From NCBI GenBank assembly GCA_033064195.1, contig JARBJD010000239.1:1-64000 (forward strand): DNA of 64,000 nt, given 5' to 3'. Position 1 is the stretch's first letter. Each line of letters starts with the position of its first letter. This document shows, one piece after another, positions 8,343 to 18,300 of the stretch. The notes beneath the pieces were generated by a model. That model saw only the letters and a program-made list of their open reading frames with translations, had not been told where the DNA came from and did no database searches. This DNA is from Blattamonas nauphoetae (Eukaryota > Preaxostyla > Oxymonadida). Made by a program: the position numbers and the translations under genes.

Positions 8343-9830
8343 ATTTAGGTACATCACATTGTTTTATGAACGGTGGTTTCATTCCCGACTTGTTTTGAAC
8401 AGGTTTGCTCCATTTTTGAATTCATTCTTTCCTAAAACTTACTTATGTACCAACACCGATCAAACCGAAAGTGGACCTGAAGATCAGGTACACAGATGCG
8501 TTTTATCGCTTAAAAGTATGTCTCTCGTGATTTACCAAACAGGTATTCTCTTCTTTTTTATTCATCTTTTCATAAAACATCTTCATGTACTCGATCTGTG
8601 TGATCATCAAACTCAGGTACACTATTGCGTCTTATGACCAGAAAGTGCTGTTCACTGAATATTTGAAACAGGTTTGCTCTCTTTTTTGTATTATCTCTTT
8701 ATAAGACACAATGACGTACCAGAATTTTCACTTCACTTTTGACATTCTCTTTTCTGGTACAACACTTCACTTTATCCTCTCATTTTCACTTCATTGTCAG
8801 TTTTTTTTCATTGTCTCTCACTTTTTTACAAAATTAAAATTTAAAATGACGTGAACAAAATTTTGATCCTCATCTTTGCTCAAAAAACTTCGTGATTCAT
8901 CGATAAAATTGTATGCGTTGGTACACCACTTTGTTTTACTTTCATTCAACTTTCATTTCACCTTTTACACTTCACTACTCTTCGATTTGTGCTCTTCATT
9001 TTTTCTAAAACACAACGGTGTACCAACAAAACGCGATCTGAAGTGATCATCCAGATCAGGTACACCACTTCACCTTATCGTTTCATTTCACAACTATTTG
9101 ATTTCAATTCTCTTTTTTGATCAAAACAAGGTAGAACACAGAACTAAAAATGTTTGATCGTCAAGATAAAAATGAACTGTGAGATCTGGTACATGAATGT
9201 GTTTTATCACTTCAAACATTGTTTCACTTCACAATTTTGATCTCTTTATTGACATTTTTGCTCTAATTTTTCATAAAACAAAGTGGTGTACCAACGAGAT
9301 TCAATCTGAAATGATCGGTGAGATCTGGTACATGAATGTGTTTTATCTTTTAGTTTTCACTTCACTCACTCTTAATTCCTCTTGTTTTCTGAAATTTCGT
9401 TGAACGCGTTCATAAGGTGAAGTGATGTACCAACGAAGTGAGAAAAACAATGATTGGAGAGATCTGGTACGTCACTTCACTTTATCGTTGCTAACATTGT
9501 TTCACTTCACGATTTTACTCTAATTAGAAACATTTTGGTCAAACCCGTTCATAAAGTGAAGTGGTGTACCAATGAAACGTGAACAACAAAGATCGTTCAG
9601 ATCTGGTACGAGATTTTGTTTTATCGTTTACTTTTCACTTCACTCACTCTTTTTTTCTCTTTGTTTGTGAAATTTTGACGAACCCGTTCATAAGGTGAAG
9701 TGGTGTACCAACGGAACGCGAAGGATCAAGATCGTGCAGATCTGGTACGTCACTTCACCTTATCGTTTCATTCTCACTTCATTTACATTTTAGTACTCTA
9801 ATTTTGTGAAATTTGTCTGAACACGTTCGT
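8343..9830. repeat. Array of 139-bp units with internal inverted repeats
   Basis: Each unit holds a left arm of the type ATAAGGTGAAGTG-x2-GTACCA, a spacer of about 32 bases with a GATC-rich middle, and a right arm that is its near reverse complement (TGGTAC...TTAT). Left arms at 9273, 9412, 9551 and 9690 start exactly 139 bp apart; right arms start at 9326, 9465, 9604 and 9743. Older, more worn units lie at about 8432, 8568, 8699, 8898, 9006 and 9120, and a trace at 9829. Arms match their partner at about 19/21 (9412, 9690), 17/21 (9273) and 14/21 (9551). No gene is seen in the array. It flanks the virus-like element and may be part of it, a replication or packaging site, or a host satellite. 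Confidence 0.75.
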
Positions 9831-11330
9831 AAATCTCAATACTTACCCACAATTTTCACATCTTCCGTCTCAGCCTTTGCTATCATACTTGCCCACTTCA
9901 TTGTTGCTTCATTCACCTTCATTTGGTCTAATTAAGAGAAAAAGTCGACGAAAAATGAGTTGTTGTGATGTGCTCGTGAGGTGTAGACGGTCGAAAGAAT
10001 GCTCGTGAGATTGGTGAAGTGACGAGGAAAGTCGAAGTAATTAAAGTGAAAACCAGACGAGCGAAATGAGCAGTGAAAAGCGTTGAAGTGGCTGTGCATG
10101 AAACAAACAAGATCAAAAGTTGAGTGTGAGAAACACATAAAACCAACATTATGAAAAAACTAGTCGTTAAAAGTGTCGCGAAAATTCAGTACTCCCTCCT
10201 CGAAAGGTGAGAAAGAAGATGTGATGTGAGAAAATCGGGGCAAAAATCGATATGAGTGAAAAGTTGGTGAAAATGTGGTGCAAAAAAGGTGCGTTCAAAA
10301 AAAGAGGACTATGAAGGTGAGGTGATCGGGAACCTAGGAAAAGCGTCGGAAGGACGCAAATGTGAAGATTTTGAAAAATCTAACGTAAAAAACGAAAACT
10401 GACGAAAAAAGTGGTGAAAGATGACGTGAAAAAGTGAGGTTGAAAAGTGTCACCAAAAGGCGACTCCGAGCGAAATGAAGTGTAAAAACGCAAATAGGAG
10501 GCAAAAGTGATCCTAAAAAGTGAAGTGCTGAAAGCGCATACATTTTTTTTAAAATTCGGAGAAACTCGAAAAATGGAATGTGGGTTGATCAAGAAAAATC
10601 CCGATCCGGCCTTGATCTAACCAAAAATCCCAAAAGTGTTTTTTATCGCGAATTTCACCTTCTGAAATCGATTTTGTAATTTTAGAAGGTGTTTGAGGTG
10701 TATTTGAGCCATATAGCAGCAGTTTTAAGCAAGTTCTGAAAATCGACTTTTTGGTCACTTTTTCGACCACTGTTCGGTACGTAGCTCCACGAATTCTCAA
10801 CCGATTTTCATCGGGATTGTTTTGATCGATGACTCACATCGTCCCCGACATTTAGAATTTTTTTCGATTTTTTCGAAGTGGTTCTCAAGTTGGATTCACT
10901 TTGTTCGAGTTCAAAAGTGACAAAACGTCGAAAAAAAGTGACATCATTTTTGGATTATGACAAAAATTTGCTTCAAAATTGACGTTTAAAATGAGGTCGA
11001 AATATTGGACATATTTTTGGAATTTAGGTCAAATATTGGCATCATTGAAATGGCCTAAATTCCTTTTAATACAAGATTTAGAAATGGTCAATCGGACTTG
11101 ACTTTTCGTTTCTAATTTCAACGACTATTTCAATCTGGTTCCCAAATCGTCTACTATACTACTGTTCACGACTACTACTCCGCTCCAATACTGATTGGTC
11201 GATAAGACTCCTTGCTCGCCAACTGCTGGTGGCAGCCTTTGAGGAGCACGGCCGTTGTCATGGTGGAAGTGAGTAAATGGGTAGAGTCGTGGAAGTTATC
11301 TTCTTTTTCTTATATTCATTATCACTCTCC
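9831..11330. other. Gene-poor region with strand-composition flip
   Basis: No supportable gene. The plus strand changes from T/C-rich (the repeat array) to strongly purine-rich from about 9,930 to 10,550, then to mixed AT-rich sequence. A 10549-10800 minus-strand frame (83 codons) has some protein-like character (RIRGATYRTVVEKV near its start) but no family is recognised and it is probably chance or a relic. A short palindrome (GGTTGATCAAG with CTTGATCTAACC) lies at 10584-10623. The right boundary of the virus-like element may be in here. Confidence 0.5.
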
Positions 11331-11353
11331 ACTTGATTTTAGTCCTTTTCAAA

Positions 11354-11786
11354 TCTCAATCTGTTGATGAGCCCTGGTTATGTGTCGGATGGAGCTTGCG
11401 ACATCCTTTACACAAACCAGTGCTCATCAACCTCTTTTTCTGCCACACAGCAGTTGAAAGAGGACATCGGTATGTCTTTAGCACTGCGGCGTTTCTCAAT
11501 TGTAACCTTTTGGTGGTTTCCACTTCATTAGTCATTCTGACTTCTCGTTTTCTCCAGTTTTTCATCCCCGTTGGGGCTTTTCTGGAATTATGGGTTGATC
11601 CCATCTTTTTGCTCATCAACCGCCCCCACTTGGGCAGAACCGGCTCGATGATTAACCTCTCGGGTCGGGATTTTCTTTCAACAGATAAAACTTTTATTAT
11701 TTTGTTTGTTGATCGGCCAACCCATGGACCGTCTTTGATGGACCCAGGGTCTCACTCAATCTGTTGATGAGCACTGGTTTGTGTAA
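11354..11786. repeat. Foldback: TGTTGATGAGCACTGGTTTGTG family
   Basis: The segment 11360-11431 folds on itself: TGTTGATGAGCCCTGGTTATGTG at 11360 faces its reverse complement ending near 11431 (ACACAAACCAGTGCTCATCAAC), with an inner GGATG/CATCC pair in the loop. A third arm, in the first orientation, sits at 11762-11784. Between them are further TTGATGAG/CTCATCAA words (for example near 11613). This looks like the end of a foldback or miniature inverted-repeat element. No coding function is supported. Confidence 0.5.
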
Positions 11787-11797
11787 AGAAGCCACAA

Positions 11798-12121
11798 ATG
11801 ATAAGATTTACATCAAATCCCAGTTTATCTCCCCAAAAGCTCCAAAATCTCCATCCTCCGCAACCCCCCACAGAACACCTCCTTCAAACTTCCCCATCTC
11901 TCAATTCATCTCACATTCCTCAAGTCCACCGCCCACAAATCGATGGTCTTCGTCTCTCCACAAATCAGCCGCTAATACCTCCTTCCAATCCATCTTCTCC
12001 TTCCTCCCTCTCTGACTCCATGCAGTTCGATGACGATTTCGATTTATTTTCTCAATTTTCTGGCTATTCACAAAGCAATTCAGAATCGATGTCTCCATCC
12101 TTCTCCTCACCTCCAGAATGA
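11798..12121 (+). CDS. Possible Pro/Ser-rich small protein (doubtful)
   Basis: An open frame of 107 codons from the ATG at 11798. The product is Pro/Ser/Gln-rich, then acidic-aromatic (MQFDDDFDLFSQFSGY near residue 73), a composition seen in transactivation tails and also in the lineage-specific proteins at 12694 and 23042. No family, no strong start context, and it directly follows a foldback arm. It could be the last exon of a spliced gene or simply a chance frame in pyrimidine-rich DNA. The following 12122-12610 holds nothing I can identify. Confidence 0.22.
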   Translation: MIRFTSNPSLSPQKLQNLHPPQPPTEHLLQTSPSLNSSHIPQVHRPQIDGLRLSTNQPLIPPSNPSSPSSLSDSMQFDDDFDLFSQFSGYSQSNSESMSPSFSSPPE

Positions 12122-12610
12122 TTCTATCGAGTAATATTTGTCTATTTTCTTCATAGCCTCACAAATGCGTCAACATTCTTCAAAACTTCAGTGGGTATCA
12201 GTTTGTATTAGTTTGTTTTTTCGTACTTCGTTCAACAGGACTCAGCTTTCTGCATATCAACTGAAAACTCCCATCCCAAGCAGAAGGTTGTGACAGATGC
12301 ATCGATGAACATACTCCGAAGAATGACGACAAGCGACAGAATTGGTTAAAGGAGTGAAGGAGACGAATGGTTCGATCAGCTCCGACACACGAGTACCAAT
12401 TCTGAGAGAGATTTTATGTCCAAATTTTGATTTGTGTCCTTTCTATCTCAAAAAAGCGGACAAATTACAGATTTCGCGGGCAAATTGAGAGTGCTTGGAA
12501 GGTAAAAATGGGAGAACAAACAAGAGGATTCAGATGAAAACGGCAGAAAATCAGCCCAGAAAGTAGAAAATACAGCGATGAAACGAGAAAGATGTCCGCA
12601 CAGTGATAAA

Positions 12611-15228
12611 AACTATGTTTCATTCAGTTTGTGTGGATCCATCAAAGAGAGCAGCTAAATAAATGTTACGGGTCACGACATTTCAACTTTTCAATGACAA
12701 CATACAATCAGGACTTCCTTCACCAAACCCTCTTCGAGCACAAACCTCGTTTGATTCTCTATTTCTCATTCCGTCCAGGTGAGTATATCATCAAAGACAA
12801 GAATCATTTGACAAAACAACAAATTCACGCCTTTCTCAACAAAAAACGCGTTTATGGCTCGTTTTCCACGAGAGACTCAAGTTTCGGTGCAATTTTCACT
12901 TTCGAGGTCGAAAACTCGCAGGACAGCATCGAAGCCATGAATCGACTTTTGAGCAGAGGCTCGTGCATCGCTGTCCACACAAAACACACCTCACTCGACT
13001 ATCCCGTCACAATCCTGCCCCTCCTCGCCCCAAAGTGCCTCCTCTTCACCGTCGATCCCCACAACCCCAACCAGTTCTGGAACGAACAACAAGCGATCCT
13101 TCCTCACAATGTCCAGATCCTTCCTCTCCCTCAGCAACACCACCCAGACGCCTCAATCGTCATCTTCGACGACAACGAGACCACAAAGAGTGTCCACGCG
13201 TCCTTCTCCAAACCCAACGTCCAACCATCCAATCAACCCAACTTCGCAAGAGTCTTCGCCAAGCCTGTCCACTTCCACAATCGAATCGAAATGACAATCA
13301 ATCTCAACTTTCATCCATCCAACAATCTCTCCTGCAACGACAAGGCATCAATCGTCAACTCCCTCAACCACTCCATCAGCCACCACATCACCAGAAGACT
13401 CCAGCCTCGCTTTCCAGCAATCCAAGCGAAGGCCATGTTGGAATGGAGAAACATCCAGAATGCATTCAAGTCCACACACAACTCATCCGAAGGCGACGAG
13501 GCCAGACCTGAATCCACATCCAAGAAGCCGCGCTTCACTGTTCGTCTCACTCCCACCCTCCTCGCCCAGACACACATCAACCAAATCGCACAAATCCTGA
13601 ATCCTGGTTTCAGCGTCTTCACATCGCTCGGCGACAAAGCAAGTGCGGTCCCTGTCTCCTTCCAGTTCGTCAGAATCATCCCTCCCGAGTTGGTCAGCGA
13701 CACTCTCAGCAATCGCACACCACAACCATCGTCCAGAACTCTCAATCCTCACTCCACCTCACCCATCCAGTTCTCTCACGCTAATCCCCCTCCTGCCACT
13801 CCCATCATCAACCTCCCTCCTTCCATCAACTACCCTCCATCCAGAAACATCTCTGTCCCTCCCCCTTTCTCTGTCCACCCCAACCCCTCCTCGCCTCCTC
13901 CTCCCCACTTTCGCAACATTTCTCCTCCCACCAGCACTTCTGTTTCAATTTCCGATTCACCACTCCTCCCAACCCCAAACTCCTCTCGCACCAACTCCAT
14001 CCCTCCTCCATCCCAGCCTCTTCTCTCTTCCAGTCAATCCAGTCATTCTTCCATTTCTTCTTTCTCAAACGGTCCTGCTCCGAGTCTCAACAAACATGCT
14101 CAGCAATTCGTTCCCAGACTCTTCACAAACACTCCTCCCTCCAACACTCTCACAAGTCCCACCATCCCCCACTCCGCTGTCACCCTTCCCTCTCTTTTCC
14201 CCAATCATCAGTCTCACTTTCGCGTTGCCTCTCCCACCATCCACCATCAAACAACATCCACCCCTATCGCTGCTCCCAGCGTCGTTCATGATGACGATCC
14301 ACTCGACGATGAGTGGGAAGTTCTGTCTCATGACGATGATGGTTGGGAAACACTGTGTCTTGAGAATGATGAGTTCAGAGCAGCCGCCTTTTATGAAGTT
14401 GACAGTGATGGAAGAGAGCAATTTGAAGACGAGGTAGATTTCGACCAGCTCCTCCAGTTTGAGGACGAAGGCGACAACAATGAAGAAACACGAAGTCTCT
14501 CAGTCAAGTCGTTTTGGTTCTGACTCTTCACGAACAATTCGTCAGCTCGAACAGCAGCCATTTCATTATTTGACATTCTCTTCGTTTCATCTCATCTCAT
14601 CATTTCTTCTGTTTCTCAATCCAACAAATCAAGAGAGGTGTGATTTCGGAGACCAAATCACCAAAATGTCAATCGCCTGCCATCAATCAATCGAATCAAT
14701 GTGTCATAGCTGTCGGTGCTCAATGCGTGTTTTCGATGTGGACATGGTGTTATCCTCAGAATCAACCATCGATTTGGCATCATTCTGTGGTTACAATACA
14801 GCTCCACTTCAGAGCGAACGATTGAAGAAACCACAATCGTCAATTCAATCTGAATCGTTAAAGTGTGGACAAATGCTTGGCTATATCATTGTTTCGTTGA
14901 TTCAGGGATCGATTGCGAAGTTTGTGTTTTTAGAGGGAGAGAGAAGAGGAATAATTGCGCTGTTCTTCTCGTTCAAGAGGAAGAAAAGTGTCAAAGTTAC
15001 AATCAACTGATTCGAGAATCTGAACATCAAGTGACAACAAATCGAAAGAGCAGACTCTGATTGTCACAGCAATCACATCAACTATCCACAGCAATCCCAA
15101 CCCAAACGAAATCTCTTTCAATGGTCCTGCATCAATATGTCCAAGAGAGAAACGATTGGTTTCTATCCATCCAAGAAATATCGAATAAAAAAGCGTTGTT
15201 TGATGGAACTTCGTTCCATTCGCTGTTG
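12611..15228 (+). repeat. Segmental duplication, copy A
   Basis: This 2.6-kb block holds the gene at 12694 plus about 0.7 kb downstream. Its first part (12611-14435) matches 22958-24780 and its last part (14437-15228) matches 28107-28893. Identity is uneven: about 85 percent just before the ATG, near-identical from the ATG to about 14215, then roughly 80-90 percent. The copies lie in the same orientation on both sides of the receptor pseudokinase gene. Confidence 0.85.
12694..14523 (+). CDS. Lineage-specific Pro/Ser-rich protein, copy A, about 609 aa
   Basis: I do not recognise the family. The ATG at 12694 (MTTYNQDF) is chosen because it is the first in-frame ATG and it is conserved in copy B. 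Residues 1-125 form a folded-looking domain (LILYFSFRPGEYIIKDKNHL near 16-35). Residues 190-310 hold a second conserved region with RFTVRLTPTLLAQTHI. Residues 330-530 are Pro/Ser-rich and disordered (SPPPPHFR, PPPSQPLLSSS). The end is acidic (DDDPLDDEWEVLS, EDEVDFDQLLQFEDE). Architecture of folded head, disordered middle and acidic tail would suit a regulatory or adaptor protein, but no function can be claimed. No introns, signal peptide or TM segment are visible. Confidence 0.7.
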   Translation: MTTYNQDFLHQTLFEHKPRLILYFSFRPGEYIIKDKNHLTKQQIHAFLNKKRVYGSFSTRDSSFGAIFTFEVENSQDSIEAMNRLLSRGSCIAVHTKHTSLDYPVTILPLLAPKCLLFTVDPHNPNQFWNEQQAILPHNVQILPLPQQHHPDASIVIFDDNETTKSVHASFSKPNVQPSNQPNFARVFAKPVHFHNRIEMTINLNFHPSNNLSCNDKASIVNSLNHSISHHITRRLQPRFPAIQAKAMLEWRNIQNAFKSTHNSSEGDEARPESTSKKPRFTVRLTPTLLAQTHINQIAQILNPGFSVFTSLGDKASAVPVSFQFVRIIPPELVSDTLSNRTPQPSSRTLNPHSTSPIQFSHANPPPATPIINLPPSINYPPSRNISVPPPFSVHPNPSSPPPPHFRNISPPTSTSVSISDSPLLPTPNSSRTNSIPPPSQPLLSSSQSSHSSISSFSNGPAPSLNKHAQQFVPRLFTNTPPSNTLTSPTIPHSAVTLPSLFPNHQSHFRVASPTIHHQTTSTPIAAPSVVHDDDPLDDEWEVLSHDDDGWETLCLENDEFRAAAFYEVDSDGREQFEDEVDFDQLLQFEDEGDNNEETRSLSVKSFWF

Positions 15229-15309
15229 ACAGTGTGTTAAACTAAAGTCTGGATCAACCCACGCATATTTTCATCGCATCCTGCCGGAATCCAGCTCTCC
15301 CCACTCTTC
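14524..15309 (+). other. 3-prime flank of copy A
   Basis: No independent gene is supported. It is mostly the downstream part of the duplicated block, conserved at about 85-90 percent in 28190-28893. Open frames in it are not preserved between copies, which argues against coding. The last 80 bases lead into the receptor gene and carry no obvious promoter element. Confidence 0.5.
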
Positions 15310-18300
15310 ATGAACCTCTTCGCCTTCTCACTTTTCGTCCAAATTTCCCGAATCCATTCGTTTGTTCACCACGAATCCAGTATCCCACTCCACACGATCA
15401 TTACGAATTTCAATGAAAACTCGCAGACAAAAACCTATCCTTTCGAAATATCCCTTCAGAATGGGATGTACCATGCTCAATCTATTGTTCTCGAAACTCT
15501 GTCCGTAACATTCAATGGTAAAGACGCAACAACCATTCATCTTTCGCCATCGTCAAACTTTCTCGAAACAGATCGATCTCAACTCCGAAAGGAACCGAGA
15601 AAATCATTTTTAGACCATCGAAGCATGTTGGTACTGTTCAATTCAACCATCAGGATGAAATCCATCACCGCAGATTTGTCGAATCATCATATTCATGTTT
15701 CAGGACGTAACCGTCCATACAGCCAACGACATTTTGGAGGATCTCTGGCGACTCTCGCATCTTCGTTGATGTTCTTATCAGATTGCACTTTATCACTGTC
15801 TGGAAGCTCATCACCGTTTGTCATCCTTCCTGAGCCGTCTCACCCCGAATCTTCATCCCTTCACCTGATCAGCACACGAATCATTACTCAAAACTCTCAT
15901 CTTGGACCACTGAGCCACATTGTTCCATCACACACACCTTCATCCTTCGACATTGTGATGGTATCGTCATCGATGTCCTCAGTGTGCATTGTTGATGGAA
16001 GCAGTCTGTTATTCCGACACTCACTCAACAACAGAGATGATACAACACCTCAATCGGCTCTTTCGTCAACATTACTCTCGAATTCATTCACAAACATGAC
16101 ATCGTCGAATCAGAATCCCTTTCTCCCCACTGGTCCTCTGACACAACGTTCTGTTGGGAGTTCAATAACCCACTCAGTTGGTGCACTCCAAGGGACGATT
16201 CTTTCGGATTTCAACCTCGGCGGGTCCCTCCTCTGCTCGAACACAAGTTTTGATCGATGCACGACCACCGAATCCTTCTCAAAGGATGTCCTGATCCACA
16301 AATATTTCGCACCATACTTTTCAAAGTATTATTCAACCTACCGCTCCGAATTTTCGTATTCTGGTGCTGAATTCACAGGAGCAGATCGTCAACACTTCTG
16401 GTCTCATTATGGTTCGATGGGTGAACCTATCCATGGGTCTAACATTTATTTTGCCCCAAGTAATTCTCCCATCACATTCACCAATTGCTCTTTCACCGCA
16501 CTGATTCCGGTTCGTGAAGATGAATACTCCACAAATACTGCTGCGATTATTCTCGACACACCAGCTCCCGTCACCATCTCCTCCTGCTCTTTCACCGACA
16601 TCCACATCACAAGTGGTGGGGGATCAGCCATTATGTATCGACCAAAGGGATATGCATTGTTCGCAACACTCCTCATCGAACACTCCATCTTCACACGATG
16701 CTCGACCTCCGGTTCTGGTGGTGCTCTCTCGCTTCATGCAGATGGACACAAATCCATTGTCTCTTCCTCTTTCTCTGATTGCTCGAGTGGATAATTCTGG
16801 AGGAGCGTGCTGGACAAGAGACTATGAGTATTCGTTCTGCAAGTTTGAGGGCAACAGGGCATCGTCACGGGGAGGAGCGGTGTTTGATGAGAATGAGGGT
16901 CGAATCCAATTCTGTGCGTTCCTGAATAATCAAGCTCCGAACGACCGGGATTGGTACTGTGCAACTGTCGTTGGATGCACTCGATCGGAGGATGTTTGGG
17001 AGGGCGGAACAGGACTCATTTTTGTGACAGGCAACGGAGAGGGTGAGGAATGTTCGCCGTTGCAACCATGTCGTTCACTCACATCTGCTGTTTCAACCGC
17101 CCTAACTATTGGAGTGGACACAATTCATGTTGGCGAAGGAAAAGTCGGAGCAGTGACACTACCAACTGATTTCGGCACCCTCACCATCAGACCTCACTTT
17201 GACTTCAAGGAAGGAAGAACGAACACTCCCTCGTCCTCCTTTTCAATCACGTGCGAACAAGGGTCAGGCGCTGATCTAAACTCCCTCTCGTTGTCTCCTC
17301 TTCCAGGCATGCCACTGCTGAGGTGTGGATTGGACAGTCATTCATCTCACATCAAGGAATGTCGAATCAATTCTGTGAAAGGAGTCTCAGCACCTCTCTT
17401 TGCCATTTCTGATGAAGCACAGTTGGCCTTGGATCAAGTGTTTTTCGAGAACATCTCCCAAGTCTCATCGGCTCTCATCTCAGTCAAGGACTCCGCTGTT
17501 GTAACTTTATCCAACGTACTCTTCAGACAGATCGAAACAACACACTCTCTCATCGTCGTCACCACAGCCGGATCATGTTCAATCAGCCAGTCTCTCATCC
17601 ACACCGTCACTCGTTCTGAAGGAGAGGGAGCAGCAGCAATTGATGTCACAGACTGCCACACATTCAGTCTTTACGAAGTCACATTCTCTCATTGCATCTC
17701 GAAAGAAGGGAAGGCTGGAGCGATCACGACTGATGATTCGGATCCATGGTCTCTCTATCTGAATGCCTTCTTTCTGAACAATCGAGGGAAGGATGAGAAT
17801 CGTGCTCACGACATTTTCGTCACAGGCTTCGATTCAGAGATGGTGTCATACTGGCTCTTCTCCCAAGTTTCTTCCTTCAGTGAATTTCCACAAATCATTG
17901 ATGGATCTGATTCACCTCCAACGATCAACGTCTTCTATACCATCTCCTTCGCAGAAAGTCAAGTACCCTCTGTCGCCACATTGAACAACCAGCCTGTCCT
18001 CTTTCTCCTCGATTCTCCGTTCATCGACCTCTCTCGAGTTGTGAACCAACACAATCGTTTTGAACTCAGAATCAAGTCGACGTCGGAGATACCAATCACA
18101 ATCCAGCCACTCGCTCTTGAAACACAAACTGTCTCCATCGCTGGCTATTCCGTGTTGATTCTTCAGCCATTCCTGTCTCCTCCTCAAACAACAGGCACTC
18201 TCTTCACCGTCTCTGACAGTTCCAAACTAGCTTTGGAGTTTCTCTTCCACATACTGAAATCAGAATTGACTGAGCCTCTCATCACTGTCACCACCGAGTC

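Noticed and set aside
8020-8637. 205-codon plus-strand frame at the right edge of the virus-like element
   Set aside because: Phe/Leu/Ser-rich from pyrimidine-rich DNA, runs into the repeat array, no domain.
8343-9830. CRISPR-like array
   Set aside because: The repeats are inverted pairs inside each 139-bp unit with similar, not unique, spacers, in a eukaryotic setting and without cas genes.
9928-10592. Several short minus-strand frames
   Set aside because: All follow from the purine-rich plus strand; two frames are open at once and none shows protein-like motifs.
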